Notes: generated from the sequence alone by a model not told the origin. Counted from the stretch's first letter, positions 1-13,198 are shown. The stretch is DNA of 64,000 nt from Euonymus europaeus (GCA_963580455.1 OY756967.1:2812501-2876500), one strand, 5' to 3'. Translations and numbers: made by a program.

Positions 1-2699
1 TGCTTCTGGAAGCGGAATCTATGTGCTTCTACTGGCTAGGAGTGGATAGTTTTCTGTCGCTCTCTGAAGCCAGCCTCGCGCAGTCCCTTCCCCTTTCTAA
101 AGCCCAAGACACCCGAGTCTTCACTCGAGCGGTGGTAATCAGCGATTTTATCCATTGCAGTATGCTGCTGGAAAAAAAAAACTTTGGCTCCGTTTGTTTG
201 ACGAAAAATATGCAACTCATGGAAAAGATAAAATATATCATGTAAAAACAATTTTCTAGTGTTTAGACAAAAAAATTACTAATATTTTTCATTGTTTGTT
301 TGTTTGGAATTAAAAATTTGAAATACAACATTTTTTATTATGTTGACCAACAAATGTGTGTGTATATTTCGTGTGAATATACATGAATTCATACTCATAT
401 TCATATATATATATATATATATATATTGACAGTAATGAAAATTCTTTAGAACAAATCATTTTTTATTATTAAATGTCTTTTATTGTGTGTATACATACAT
501 ACATATATATGTATATATATAATACGTATATGTTTATATGTACGCGAAACACAATCTAAATTAACTTCGTTAAAGTATTACGAGTTATAAATATGCATTG
601 GGTTAAAAATATGTGACTCAATATGTTCACATCCATGCTCATAGTTTTGGAAAAAATAACATCTCAAAGTTGATAAGGGAAGTTGTTTTCCATTTTTAAA
701 GTCTTAAAATTGAGTTGATTATATAATATTTTCAATTTATTATTTTTATTTTTCATCATCAAACACCATAAAGTAATGAAAATATTTTTCAAAAATTGAT
801 TTTCCGTCAAATAAACGGAACATTTGAAGAGGTAATTTACTCCTTTTAAGATGGACTGGTGTGTGTTTTACTGCTTTCAGATGGGGGCATATTTTTATAT
901 CATCTGATTGTACGTTCATCAGATTGCAAAGAGTCAGAATGGAAACTGACAGGATAGCAGGATCACTTTTGCTTTGGTTAAAGGAAATAAGACAGATTGT
1001 CATCAATATTCATTCATGCTTTGAGGTGAGATGATTTTTGTTGTTAGTGAGTCAATAATTTGATATCCTGCATTGTTTGGACATTTCCTCTGCATGTTCT
1101 GGGCTTTTTATGGAAGTGTGGTTGGGACTGGTATGAGCCTACTGAACCCTAAATAGAGCTTGAGCCAAGTTGGCTAGAATCCTAATTGATTTGACCAAAT
1201 TAAACCCCAACAAAATTGATCTTAGGCTCATATCTTTTGTCTATTGGCTTCCATTGTCAAGTAATGTTGCTCTTGCTGATATATGCAAAGATGTTTTGGA
1301 TTAGGCAATGATAGAGTATAGAATGCAAAACTCTAAATTAATACGTTCGTACATCAGAAAGTCCAGGTCCACCGAACTCTCTTGTAGGTCTTGTAGGTCT
1401 AGAGTGTGATCACAGACTCACACACTAAAACCCAAATTTATTAAAAAAAACCCTGATTTTTTTGATTTGGAAGTGTCAAGCCTATCCTTTTGATTAACAC
1501 TTTGCATCGATATCTAAGGGATTCGAGACTTTATCAGTCAACAAGATGACAATGGTGTGTACTTTTTGACAAGAGCATAGACAGAAGGAATTTCATGATG
1601 CATCCTTGCTTGTACGCTAGGTTTTGTCTTCTCCTCCATTATTCACATTCTCAATGATTCGTGCCTCACTCAATCTCTCTCTCTCTCCCACATGCCTGAT
1701 AGCCTTTGCGCTTTTGGGGTTGATTGCATCACCACTGGGCCATCTCACTCAACAATTACAAAATAAGTCTTGTACTTTGGCTGCTGCTTACAGCTTAGAT
1801 TTCCATGAATGACAATTAAAAGGTTAAAACAAGAGGAGATTGTGAGAAATTCATGGGGCGGCCTGCCTTTTGTTGTACTTCTGCAACAAAAAAACAATGT
1901 TTCTTGAAAGTCTAAATGATATGATTGCCCAAGTAAGTAACTACATCTTATCCTAATAAGCTTGAAACTCAAGTTGAAATACTAAAATATTGTTTGTTTG
2001 ATTCATAATCAAAGGAAATCCTTGATTTCTATGCACCACATGGTAGGGGGCAACTTCACACTTCCCCTAAGAATGGATGTCTATATGAAAACATAGCTTG
2101 TTAGGCAAACCATTAATTTTTTTTAAACCAAGAATGACATCATGTAAATTTGCATTTTGGACATTCGATATTGATCTAAACTCGGGTTGTCATGCTCGCG
2201 TGGAGAGACATTTTTCACATAAAATCAAGATAAATTACGTCAAAACTCACGTGACCATAAAAATAATGTTCAATGCCAATGAAAATCAAATTGAAAACCT
2301 TTATATACATTTTAGCTCTCCAGAGATTCCCTACCAGATTAAGCAAACCATTCTAAAGCATCAGATTTTCTTTGTGGGCTCATAATAAAAAATTATAATC
2401 TCTCTCTCTCTCTCCTTCTTTCTTTCATGATTTTTGATCTTCCTAAATTGGAAACAAATCCTTCCAGTCCCTTTTTTGTTCTCTTCTTTGATTTGAATTG
2501 TCTTTACACTTTTTGTTTCATTCAGTTTTATTGTAAAGATTATTCTGATGCAGTCATACCCCCCACCCAAGAAACCTTTAAAACATTACTGACTCAGCAA
2601 AAATATCTTTATCTATCATAGATATAATTCCAATAAACTTTTTTTATTTTATACAATTAATTTTTAAATATATCTTTAGGATTTTTGTATTTTATTTAG
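1..2699. other. AT-rich intergenic region
   Basis: No convincing gene is seen on either strand. The open frames here are short, start without context and show no recognisable motif. An (AT)n microsatellite lies at 403-426, and a CT-rich run sits near 2400-2420. The stretch is typical AT-rich plant intergenic DNA. Confidence 0.6.
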
Positions 2700-2966
2700 G
2701 TTGATTCCCAACCAACCTCAACTGACAACCAACTTCCGTCTCAAGGGTCAGATGGTTCTGGTGATCTCCTTCCAACCCATGAAACTACATGTTCCATTTT
2801 CTGCGAAACAGGCCAACCACTAGATTTATTCTTGAACATAGGCCCCATGGCCCAATTTTTTGATTTTGTTAGGTCACTGACTATTAATCCAGGTTATTCA
2901 GGAAACAAAATTATAGAATTGTGGATGAAAAAATCCACTCTTATCCGAACATTCCAATCCAGTTAA
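2700..2966 (+). other. Orphan exon-like open frame, unknown product
   Basis: A T-rich tract ending in TTATTTAG (AG at 2698-2699) resembles a 3' splice site. It is followed by 88 open codons and a TAA at 2964-2966. The frame has no initiating ATG near its start, so it would be a terminal exon. The product contains Ser/Asp/Gly-rich sequence followed by a more hydrophobic segment (GPMAQFFDFV) and a basic end. I do not recognise the family. No matching upstream exon is obvious, so it may be a relic of a gene or mobile element, or a chance open frame. Confidence 0.2.
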
Positions 2967-3466
2967 ATTAGTATTATGCTCTTTTGACTCTTCTCCAGTT
3001 AAAAAGGCCAATGAGTTAGGAGGGTTCAAAATATACAATATCTTAATTGGATTGAAATGCCAAAATTAAAAAAAAAAAATCAACATCCACGATAATGAAA
3101 AATATGATTTAGAAAGAAAATTCACAATTAAAGTAGGTATATTTGTATTAGATATTTAAAATTATTTATTAAATGATAAAATCATTAGTAGTCATGCCGA
3201 GGATTTAGGAGCTTTGCAATTTTTTAAAGTATGTAACTCATATCTAATGGTTGAGAAAAAATCAGACGAGTTTTACATATAGAAAAATAAAAATGTGGTA
3301 TGATATGTCACAACTTTGAAACCATTGAATCAAAACTGTAAGAGCAATTACAATGATAAGTTATTAGGGGAAGATATAATGTATGAAAATGTATATTTTT
3401 GTTAATGTGATTGTATTAACATATGTGTTTTGTTGATACGAGTGTATTAAGGGAAGTGTTTTGCTA

Positions 3467-3553
3467 AGGGGCGTAAACGAGGCGAGCTTTGAGGTGCTCG
3501 AGCTCGACTCGGTTCAAATATGATAAGTTCGAGTTCGGCTCGTTTACACCACT
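3467..3553. mobile_element. Short foldback (MITE-like) element
   Basis: The ends are inverted copies of each other: AGGGGCGTAAACGAG on the left, and the complement of the right end reads AGTGGTGTAAACGAG. The interior holds GC-rich GAGCTCGA-type words unlike the AT-rich surroundings. Such ends resemble small hAT-type foldback elements of plants. No clear target-site duplication was found, so the family is tentative. Confidence 0.45.
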
Positions 3554-5292
3554 GGACTTTTGCTTTTGCTTATGTGTTTGACTTTGACTTTTTATAAATG
3601 ATATGAGACCCATTATTTATTTTAGTGTAATTTTGTTAGAGAATATATGAAAATATTAAAAATTTTGTTAATAAAAGAATTAGAAAATGTATAGAAATTT
3701 TTATTTTTTTAGCATGACCGTATTAACCTGTTTACATGATCTGAATGAATATATTAATTTTTTGTGTAATAAAAATGTGATGTAAGAACGAGAAATTGTA
3801 CTTAGTATTAAACGAATTGCGGTGTCTCGATCCTCGTGAAGAGGGGTCCCACAGAAAAGTAATGAGATCGGTTTTACTTTCTCTGTGGAGAGTTGGCGTG
3901 TCCCCGAAACCACTGCCTAAAGGCGCCACATTTCACTCTCTCTCACACATTCGTCGCATCCCGAACAGAAAGAAGCCATTGTCGACAGAGAAATGGAGGA
4001 GGGAGGTCACAGTGAAGAAGCTCTTTAAAAGTCGTCAATGTCGGTTCTTTAGTCCCTCTCTCTCTGTTCTACGAAGAATCTATCTTTTTCTTTTTTTTTA
4101 TTTCATTTTTATTGAATAAATTACTGTGTTATATATTTGCTCGCTATTTTCTTCTCTATCCTGATCCCCTGATCCATTCACATGTCTCTCTCTCTGGTAT
4201 CTTCCCTTCTCTCTCGCATTCTCTCCCTCTCGCGTACATACGCATAAACGCGCACATTTTCCCCGAGGAAATCTCGAGTCGCGGAAAGTTCATTCTTTCT
4301 TAGAATTCGTTCGTTGTAGATCAAAATAAATCGCATGATGAGGTACTCCATTGTAGTTTCAGTGTTTGTTGGGCGAGGAAATGAGTTTCGCCTTTTCTGT
4401 GATTTTGTTTGTAACGAATGGACTTATTGAGGTGTAATATATATGTTCTGAAACCATAATTCCTGCTGTGAGGCATTGAGGATTTGATTTTCTGTTTCAG
4501 ATTGAAGAAAATGATGCGAGAGAGATTACTTGAATTTTCGTTCTCTTTAATCCTTCTTTTGTTCACTCTATATTGGAGAGGTCAAAGTTTATTTTTATTT
4601 TTATTTTTTGTAATTTTAGCCTCTTAGGGATTAAGGTGCAATTTAGACTGTCAACTAGTGAGCCTTTTGTCTTGTTTTGATTTTGGGAATTGAAAACTTC
4701 TCCATCAGTTGCAAATGTTTCTGTGGAATGTGGATGAATGGAGCATTTGGGGTTGCTTCATTGTTATATGTAGTGCATGATTATAAGTATCTTAGCTTGT
4801 GTATTCTTTGAAAGAACTGAGATAATGTTTTAGATTTTGTTGATGTTGTTTAAAGAATTTCCAAAAAATTTATGGGGTCGTCAGTGCATTTGAACTTTAG
4901 TCTTCTGCATCATGAATTTGATACATTCAAATACAGTTAAAGGATTTTTAATGTTATCTGAGGTATCTCAAATGATTAATGAACCACTTTGTATATTATT
5001 TAAAATAATAATGAAATCACTATTCAATATTTAGTTGTCCTAGTTGCCTTGTTCACGGAACTTCTGTGCTTACCTTCTTGTTATTATTACTTTTTTTTTT
5101 TGCTTCCAGGTTAAATAATTGGTGAATGCTAAAGAGTCTTTCCTTCAGCCGCCATCTGCTTGGCTGAATTTGTCGAAAGATCAGGTTTTACTACATTCTT
5201 TCATTGTCTGTCATTCACGGCCTCTGCAATACTATAAGCACGTGTTTGATAGTGTAAGTCTAATTCTCTTAATTGTCAAACAGTGGTTCATA

Positions 5293-8200
5293 ATGAGTTG
5301 GAGTCAACATATGGACGTTCCTTACTTCAACACCAGCTATCCTTATAATACGACAGGGAGCTTTATTGAATATTTCGAGGGCCTTACTTATCAACATGTA
5401 AATTTCATTTTTGATGGTGCTTCACAAGTTCAGGTAAAAGGTCATTGTTTATTTCTTTTTAATGCATTCTGACTCAATGTTTTGTTTTTCTTTATCATCT
5501 TCCAACTGTCATTGGATTTGTGATCAGAGATTGTTCCTTGGGATTGTGCATTTGTGCTTCCTGAATTTCCTTAGTATGTAAGTGTGTAGCATGGAATCTT
5601 ATTTACAAATGAGATATGAAGATTGCTCATAAACTATGTATACACTTTGTACATTCATTAGTTGTGATAATGCGTCCTATTGAATTGCTTTCCTGCATAT
5701 AATAATAATAATAATAACAGTATTTGATATTTCGTTTTATATGTGAATAAGAGATTGTTACACACATCCCACATCTTTCATTGGCCTCCTTATAAATAAC
5801 ACTTTACATCCCCATCTTTCTGATGTGGGATGTTTCATAAGGTTAGATTGCTTTTGTGGGAAAAATAATATTTCCTACTTATACGTGCAGGATAATGTGT
5901 ACCCATCGACCAATACAAATTTCTACAAGTTCGGGGCATCAGAATCTGGGGCCATCTCATATTATGATCATTGTGATGGTTATGAGGTCAATGATCGCGA
6001 ACTACGGATCAATGAAAATAGAAGGCCTATGCAGAACTCATTAGTGACGAATGAATCAACTACTGCAATAAATACAGAATGGGAAGGAAATGCAAATGCT
6101 AATTCACATGACAACCCAATAGAATGTAAGTACAGAGTTGATTGTATTCTCATGAATTGAATGGATTTTTAAAGCTGTTACTTGCCTTTACTTATAGATT
6201 ATGATAGATTGATATGTTACAGGAATGAAGATTTCTAGGCTCTTATGCAAAATAGATAATTTAAAAATATGAATGGTGAGGTAGTTATTCACTTCTTTTG
6301 TCATATAACATAAGATACATTAAATATGTTCAAATCTTATAATTTCTAATTATTGGGCTTGGGTTTTTTGGTTTTATTAGTCATCTTCATTGAAATTCGA
6401 GGATAATGCAGAGTATCAGATCTGAATATAGTTTTTTTTCCACCAGCTTCAAACAGTTTTCTGATAACTCCAACATAAGAAATGGAGAATATGTTCAAAT
6501 CTCTACATTTTCAATTATGGGACATGTATTTGACTGCTTCAAGTGAAGATCTCCTCATATGCAATGTGCTTTATTCTCACATACATTGTTACTAGTAAAA
6601 CATGCATATTATCTAGCACCACTTTGCCCTATAAAATGGTAACCAGTTGATGGGATCCTACTAGTAATATAGATTAGTTGGACAGAGGACAAACTTATAG
6701 CTGCTCAATAATCTTTAATGTCCCTGTTTTCACTCCTGATTTTTTCACTTCTCCAACCCTTTTAATGTGCTGCAGTGAATTTTTCCCTGACTTGAGTTGT
6801 TCCTTTAACACTATTGTATTCACCAATGCCCTGTTCGAGTATTTACAATATATTTGGACGATGAATCTTCTCACTTATGTTATATTCTTTGCACTTCAGG
6901 TCCGCGAAGACACCATAGTTCTCGTGATTATCAGGTGAGCAATTGCTTACCATCCTGCTGGCTGTGATTTTATTTTCAGCTTCTAATCCTTTCTTCTGTT
7001 CACTTATTGCCTTGCCTATATAGAAGAAAGAAAATTTTTCAGGGAATTTCTTTTTGGCACACTATATGTATTAAAATGAGATCTCAATCTTAAATAAACA
7101 TGCCTTGCCTTCCGGCTTTTCTTTCTGTTGAAAAGCATACAAACAGATACAATATTCGTTGTACTTTTCATATTTTTTTTCCCTATGTCGACAATTGATA
7201 CTTTGTTCGAGTGTGCATCTAACAAAGGAAGGCCCTCTTTTTTTTTTATGTGACATGTGCAGGTCGTTTGGCAAGATAATGTTGATCCTGACAGCATGAC
7301 TTACGAGGTTAGACCCATGAGTTCTCTCCTTTCTTTCAATATCTACTGCTTTGTCTACTTCCACATCTGCCCATTCAAGAAAATTACTCCTTGAATCCCT
7401 TATACTCACATTGTGCATATTATTATCGTTTTCAACTTTAGGGCTTTCATTCTCTCCCTAAACCCTGTTCTTGTTTTCAACTTAGGGCTTTGAACACCTC
7501 TTCCTAAAGGCTGGACCTGGAATGATCTTCAAACTGAATCTGTGGATATAGATTTTGACGATTTAGTTTAGCATACAAGTGGCAATTTGCTTTTTGTTCA
7601 AAGAAATGAAGGAGAATAGCTATAAGCCTATAGACACTCATTTTCTTACTGTTTTCATTACATCTGATGTATATTTCTTACATTACACCACCATCTTGCT
7701 GGCCTTCCTTTCTTCCCACTTGTTCTGAGCATATCTTTACCTGTTACAGTCCAAGATTTTGCCGTTGGTATACTTTATACATGGTTCTGAAATATTGCAT
7801 AACTTTTCTAGGGGGTGACTTAACCTTACTTAATGCTCATACAAGGCAAAAGCCATAGAAGTAAGTTAACGCCCTGTATGATTGTTAACATAGTTGCTTA
7901 ACTTTGTGTTTTGGGGACCTTTAACTAATTAGGATGTCATGGCCCAGGTTAGTTAGCAAATTGGTTGTTATGATGGTCTTCTCATTTCTGATGATTATTG
8001 GATGCATTCTGAAGTGGAGTGTAATTAATAGGATGCTGACTGCATGCTATGGATTACAGAAACGCTAATGGCACAACTACCATATGATTTTTGATGTCTT
8101 TTTCTCCTCACTTTGCGTGCGTGCAACTGCTTGTGTGAAGCCTTTTGGATCTCATGTGGAGTGTGAATGGAGTCTTCTCTGTTGGCGTATGTGTTTGAAA

Positions 8201-8973
8201 ACTGGATATCAATTGAAGTTGTCTTTTTTGCTTATGTTATGACAACATTTTTTATATGTTTTTGGGTCTGGTGAGTTGAAGTGTTGAACAATAACAATGT
8301 TCATTCCTGTAATGGCATGCCCAGATTTTGGTGGTTGAATTTGTTCTTTATCCATCTGCTACATGTAGATATCCCTTTGCAAAATAAGAACTCTTTTGTT
8401 CGTCAATTTAGTTTATGTCATGATTCGCCAGCATTGTGGATAATTTTTTTCTGACCAATTTATCATGATCAGGAATTACTCGAGTTGGGTGAAACAGTAG
8501 GAACTCAGAGTCGAGGTCTTTCCCAAGAACTTATCTCTTTGCTTCCAGTCTCCAAGTACAAGTGTGGATTCTTCTTCAGAAAGAAATCAAGAAGAGAGAG
8601 GTATAATAGTGATAGTTTACTCTACTTTTCTGAGATCTTTCAATAAGCAATGCTGCCTATTTTGTTCACTATGAGAAGTTTATGACACTATTTCTCATTG
8701 AAAATAGATGTGTAATTTGCCAAATGGAATATAAACGAGGTGACCGGCGTATCATACTGCCATGCAAACACATATACCATGCTGGGTGCGGCACCAAATG
8801 GCTTAGCATCAACAAGGTATGTCTCTGGAGTTGTAAGATGAATTTAAAGAGTTACTTTTACTTTTACTTTTTCTTTTTCTTCAATGCCAAAAACTTGTGA
8901 ATCTATTTTTTTGTTGTATCAGGCTTGCCCAATCTGCTACACTGAGGTTTTTAGTGATGCATCTAAACAGTAA
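5293..8973 (+). CDS. BB: E3 ubiquitin-protein ligase BIG BROTHER (RING-H2)
   Basis: This gene encodes a 247-residue protein of the BIG BROTHER family, RING E3 ligases that limit organ growth by ubiquitinating growth regulators. Coding exons: 5293-5433, 5891-6125, 6900-6934, 7263-7307, 8473-8600, 8708-8816 and 8923-8973. All junctions are GT-AG, phases agree, and the sum is 744 nt. The N-terminal region (MSWSQHMDVPYF) and the conserved central stretch VVWQDNVDPDSMTYEELLEL, followed by GLSQELISLLP, match the family. The C-terminal RING-H2 has CVIC, CKHIYHAGC and CPIC, supplying C3H2C3 zinc ligands. ATG 5293 is the first in-frame ATG of its exon. That exon probably begins at 5110 after an AG, so a 5' UTR intron is likely, with an untranslated first exon somewhere in 3940-4342 (a CT-rich leader ending in a possible AG|GTACTC donor at 4343). 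The total length fits the family. Confidence 0.92.
5764..5833. repeat. Inverted repeat in BB intron
   Basis: Perfect 12-bp arms, ACATCCCACATC (5764-5775) and GATGTGGGATGT (5822-5833), enclose a 46-bp loop inside the second coding-region intron of BB. CCCACATC words of this kind are common at plant repeat ends; a related one appears near 42046. It is probably a mobile-element remnant. Confidence 0.4.
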
Positions 8974-10930
8974 GAATACTCATTCACGAACATAAAGAAG
9001 ATTGCCTTCATATGCTTACTTTCTTCTTTGGGTTTCCATATCCTCCATACATAAGCTTGTCTTCATTTTTCCACTTACTGTGTAGAAGAGCCATTTATTG
9101 GCATTTGTAATAATTCAGCAATGTGAATGTTAATCAGGATGGATATTTTAGAGGCTGGACCATTTCTTTTTAGAATTTCTCTTCATTCTTTTATGATTCC
9201 TGTGTCTAGTCACCTTTTTCCTTTGTTGTTGAACAATTTTTGTCCTCTCAAAATTGTGCGACTAAGCCATATCCACCCCCTCATGGATTTGCTTTCTCAA
9301 GTGCCATCTGCCGGAGAAGCTTCTAGGACCTAAGTTGGCTTTTGAGAGTCAGACTATGAATACAAATGACATGACTTCTAATAAACGATTTATGGTGATC
9401 TTTTGAAGTTGATAACTTCTGAAAATGCTCATGTACGGTAACATTTCTGTTATCTAAAATTAGTGAAGCCTTATGCATCGGTTAAATTCATAATGAGTTT
9501 ATCAGTATTAATTATAGTAATTTTCTTTCGAGTAGGAATTGTAAGGTAGACATGACTGTCTTGTAATCCACTGTTTAGCTTGTTTCTAGCTCATATTAGG
9601 TTTCCATTGAATGGATATACTTCCGTGTACCTGTTGCTAAGTCTTATGTGATTTATAAAGGGGTGATGTTGTCCAGTTATCATAATCATGAAAAATAACA
9701 TTCATTATTCTGTGTGTAGATGCACTATGCATGTGATGGATAGATTCCTAGTAGAAATGAAATGGTTGGGCTCTTGTTCTGTTGTATTTTTGCGTCTTGA
9801 ATCCTACTGTTGTTTATAACCTGTTTCCTTCATTCCTGATACCCTTCTGCTCTGCTTGTGTTTATGCCAGTTGGGTGCAAACTATTAGTTGGTAATGTCT
9901 GAATTATGCGTATGTTCTCAGCTATGCCAACTACTTGCTCTGGTATGGCTAGATTACATGCTTCTCTTGATATTGCTGTAGAGCAAGTTTTTTACATTAT
10001 GCTGGCAGTCGTTGGAATGCTGATTGCTGATTTAGGTTATAACAGTTTCTTCTAGTGCTATAGACTGGTAGTCCAAACTTGTTAGAGAAAACTAAAGGGT
10101 ATGTTTCCCGGTGCTCCACGGTTAGTTGCCCATTTTAGAAAATACGGGAAACATGGAATCACTTGAAAATAGTTTCAAGCAGACTCAGATGCTTGATGAC
10201 CACATTCTATGCCAAACCATTGTAGGAAATACGGGAAACATGCCAAACCATTTTAGAAAAGTACAGAAAACATGAAAACACTTGAAAATAGTTTCAAACA
10301 GACTCAGATTCGAACATTGTTAGCGGAGAATGAAGATGGATCTGATCTCAAGTTGAGTCGAAGCTTTCTATGTACACAAAAATGTAGAATATCAGAACTA
10401 AAGAAATGATTAAAATATACAAGGCAGTATTAATCTTATTCAAACACGGCAACCTCGTTAGCAAATTTGTTTGTTTAACCGACGGTGTAGTAGTCCATAA
10501 AAGATGACTACAATCATTTGAATCTTCATTGAATATGTTAACAATGATTTGCCACCTAACGGAGCCCCTAAACTCAGGCGCAAGATGGCCACAACTTGCA
10601 TGAAAAAGCCTGGCTAACAAAACGCATTTGACTCTCTTTGTTTTCTCTCGCTCATCTGTACCTAAAGGATATAGTAGACAAAATAATTCAGACCCAGTTG
10701 AGCTAATACGCGCTCTAGAAAATATAAAATACCCAAATGAATAGAGCATCCTACCTGCTGCCTTGTGCACTCTTGGACTTTGATGGCCAATCGCCGACAA
10801 AATCTCAAAGCCTTAGTGGCTTCCCATTAGGCCACTACCAACAGCTTGTTTAAAAAACTTTCAAGTCAATGTGAGACATGGTTTGTGTTATATTTCCAGG
10901 CTGTTATGTTCAATTTCGTATTATAGAGTT
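8974..10930. other. BB 3' flank and extensin upstream region
   Basis: No gene is supported here. A local direct duplication is present: CATTTTAGAAAATACGGGAA at 10131 recurs in diverged form at 10249, each followed by a shared stretch ending near CAGACTCAGAT. The minus strand near 10350-10800 has a long open frame without an ATG and without recognisable motifs. Confidence 0.5.
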
Positions 10931-10933
10931 CAC

Positions 10934-10940
10934 TATATAA
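10934..10940 (+). promoter_or_regulatory. TATA box of the extensin gene
   Basis: TATATAA lies 50-56 bp upstream of the extensin ATG, leaving room for a leader of about 20-25 nt if transcription starts near 10965. This spacing suits a highly expressed plant cell-wall gene. Confidence 0.6.
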
Positions 10941-10989
10941 AGGGATCTCATTCAAGCTTTTCATAACAAGACACGAACACTAATCACAA

Positions 10990-12549
10990 ATGGGAACCCG
11001 GACACAACCGGGGCATTGGCCTCTAATGCTCTTTGCGGTGGCATTTTGCCTCTTAGCCACTGCTGTTGTTGCTGATGAATATAAGCCTTACATTTATGCT
11101 TCACCACCGCCACCACCTTATGTGTATAAGTCACCTCCTCCACCGGTGAAATCTCCACCTCCTCCTTACTACTACAAGTCACCACCACCTCCATCTATGT
11201 CGCCACCACCTCCATACCATTACACATCCCCACCTCCACCAAAGAAGTCACCACCTCCTCCATACCACTACACATCCCCTCCTCCTCCAAAGAAGTCACC
11301 ACCTCCTCCATACCACTACACATCCCCTCCTCCTCCAAAGAAGTCACCACCTCCTCCATACCACTACACATCCCCTCCTCCACCAAAGAAGTCCCCACCT
11401 CCCCCATACCACTACACATCCCCTCCTCCACCAAAGAAGTCCCCACCTCCTCCATACCACTACACATCCCCTCCTCTTCCAAAGAAGTCCCCACCTCCTC
11501 CATACCACTACACATCCCCTCCTCCACCAAAGAAGTCCCCACCTCCTCCATACCACTACACATCCCCTCCTCCTCCAAAGAAGTCCCCACCTCCTCCATA
11601 CCACTACACATCCCCTCCTCCTCCAAAGAAGTCCCCACCTCCCCCATACCACTACACATCCCCTCCTCCACCAAAGAAGTCCCCACCTCCGCCATACCAC
11701 TACACATCCCCTCCTCCTCCAAAGAAGTCACCACCTCCCCCATACCACTACACATCCCCTCCTCCACCAAAGAAGTCCCCACCTCCTCCATACCACTACA
11801 CATCCCCTCCTCCTCCAAAGAAGTCCCCACCTCCTCCATACCACTACACATCCCCTCCTCCTCCAAAGAAGTCGCCACCTCCTCCATACCACTACACATC
11901 CCCTCCTCCTCCTCATAAGTCATCACCTCCTCCATACCACTACACATCCCCTCCTCCTCCAAAGAAGTCACCACCTCCTCCATACCACTACACATCCCCT
12001 CCTCCACCAAAGAAGTCACCACCTCCTCCATACCACTACACATCCCCTCCTCCACCAAAGAAGTCCCCACCTCCTCCATACCACTACACATCCTCTCCTC
12101 CACCTAAGAAGTCGCCACCTCCTCCATACCACTACACATCCCCTCCTCCACCTAAGAAGTCGCCACCTCCTCCATACCACTACACATCCCCTCCTCCACC
12201 AAAGAAGTCCCCACCCCCTCCATACCACTACACATCCCCTCCCCCTCCTCATAAGTCGCCCCCTCCTCCATACCACTACACATCCCCTCCCCCACCAAAG
12301 AAGTCACCGCCTCCTCCATACCACTACACATCCCCTCCCCCACCAAAGAAGTCACCGCCTCCTCCATACCACTACACATCTCCTCCCCCACCAAAGAAGT
12401 CACCGCCTCCTCCATACCACTACACATCCCCTCCTCCACCAAAGAAGTCTCCACCTCCTCCATATTACTATATCTCACCACCACCTCCGGTGAAGTCCCC
12501 ACCTCCTCCCTATTACTACAAATCACCACCACCTCCTAGCCACTACTAA
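10990..12549 (+). CDS. Extensin (hydroxyproline-rich cell wall glycoprotein)
   Basis: This single-exon gene encodes 519 residues. Residues 1-28 form a signal peptide with a hydrophobic core (LMLFAVAFCLLATAVVA) and a likely cut before DEYKP, so the product is secreted. The remainder is almost wholly SPPPP extensin repeats: 26 copies of a 16-residue unit SPPPPKKSPPPPYHYT, encoded by a 48-bp tandem repeat between about 11196 and 12460. The ends diverge into YVYKSPPPP, YYYK and YYYI variants. SPPPP serines and prolines are the known sites of O-glycosylation and hydroxylation, and the YHY/YYY (YxY) motifs are the known sites of isodityrosine cross-linking. Lysines give a basic rod that can bind pectin. 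Variants include PPLP (copy 6), HKS (copies 15 and 22) and SSPPP (copy 19). Translation ends at TAA 12547-12549. Long open frames on the opposite strand are by-products of the repeat. Confidence 0.95.
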   Translation: MGTRTQPGHWPLMLFAVAFCLLATAVVADEYKPYIYASPPPPPYVYKSPPPPVKSPPPPYYYKSPPPPSMSPPPPYHYTSPPPPKKSPPPPYHYTSPPPPKKSPPPPYHYTSPPPPKKSPPPPYHYTSPPPPKKSPPPPYHYTSPPPPKKSPPPPYHYTSPPLPKKSPPPPYHYTSPPPPKKSPPPPYHYTSPPPPKKSPPPPYHYTSPPPPKKSPPPPYHYTSPPPPKKSPPPPYHYTSPPPPKKSPPPPYHYTSPPPPKKSPPPPYHYTSPPPPKKSPPPPYHYTSPPPPKKSPPPPYHYTSPPPPHKSSPPPYHYTSPPPPKKSPPPPYHYTSPPPPKKSPPPPYHYTSPPPPKKSPPPPYHYTSSPPPKKSPPPPYHYTSPPPPKKSPPPPYHYTSPPPPKKSPPPPYHYTSPPPPHKSPPPPYHYTSPPPPKKSPPPPYHYTSPPPPKKSPPPPYHYTSPPPPKKSPPPPYHYTSPPPPKKSPPPPYYYISPPPPVKSPPPPYYYKSPPPPSHY

Positions 12550-12747
12550 GCTCGGGATCACGTAATGTCTTCACTTGAACTGCTACAAGAACAAGAATAA
12601 GAGAAACTCATGTCCATTGTAATTTAATTTGCTTCAGCATTTTTTTCTTCATTCATAAATCATAAACAATTGTCTTTTGTGATTTTTCAAGTATTGGGTC
12701 CATCGGGATCCTTGGTGAATAATCTTGTACCCTGTCTTCCATTTTGT

Positions 12748-13070
12748 GTAACCCAAATACTTTAATTTCAGTAATATTAGCAAGTGTCGTTTGCATTCAA
12801 TATGTATTATGTGCATTATTCTCTTTCTGTATTAATTCCTTGTTTGGGAATATAAACTCTAACCAAGGTTTCCCATATATGCGAACTAATATATATGTTT
12901 TTCTTGAAGCAAGTGGCTGAAATAAATATATGATTATGTTAATGATCTGATCTACAAGTATTAATATAAATACTCCAAAGTCAAAAATTGCATCCCAGAA
13001 CACTGCTGTACTGTTTTGTTAATCTCTTATTCTAATTAACTAGGGCAAAACGCACCGTTTCTAATTACCC
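12748..13070. repeat. Extensin 3' flank, duplicated unit A
   Basis: This flank recurs in diverged form at 15269-15705. Shared blocks include AACCCAAATA, TGTATTAATTCCTTGTTTGG, GAAGCAAGTGGCT (CAAGCAAGTGGCT in unit B) and TCTAATTAACTA. In both places it is followed by a copy of the SAP leader, so flank and leader were duplicated together. Confidence 0.7.
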
Positions 13071-13198
13071 AAAAAAAAAACGCACATTAATGCGTTAGCC
13101 TGATAGCCTCCCATGAATGACAATCATTATTAGTAGCCCAATTGACAAGGGAGACCAATAGAAATCATGCACGTCACGCCTTAATCAGTTAATACTTA

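Noticed and set aside
10348..10800. 150-codon minus-strand open frame upstream of the extensin
   Set aside because: It has no ATG near its start, no recognised motif and ordinary AT-rich composition; a chance frame is more likely.
11195..12532. Long antisense open frames (up to 302 codons) over the extensin
   Set aside because: They are produced by the 48-bp periodicity, which keeps all frames free of stops. The encoded Gly/Glu/Met or Trp/Arg repeats have no independent support.
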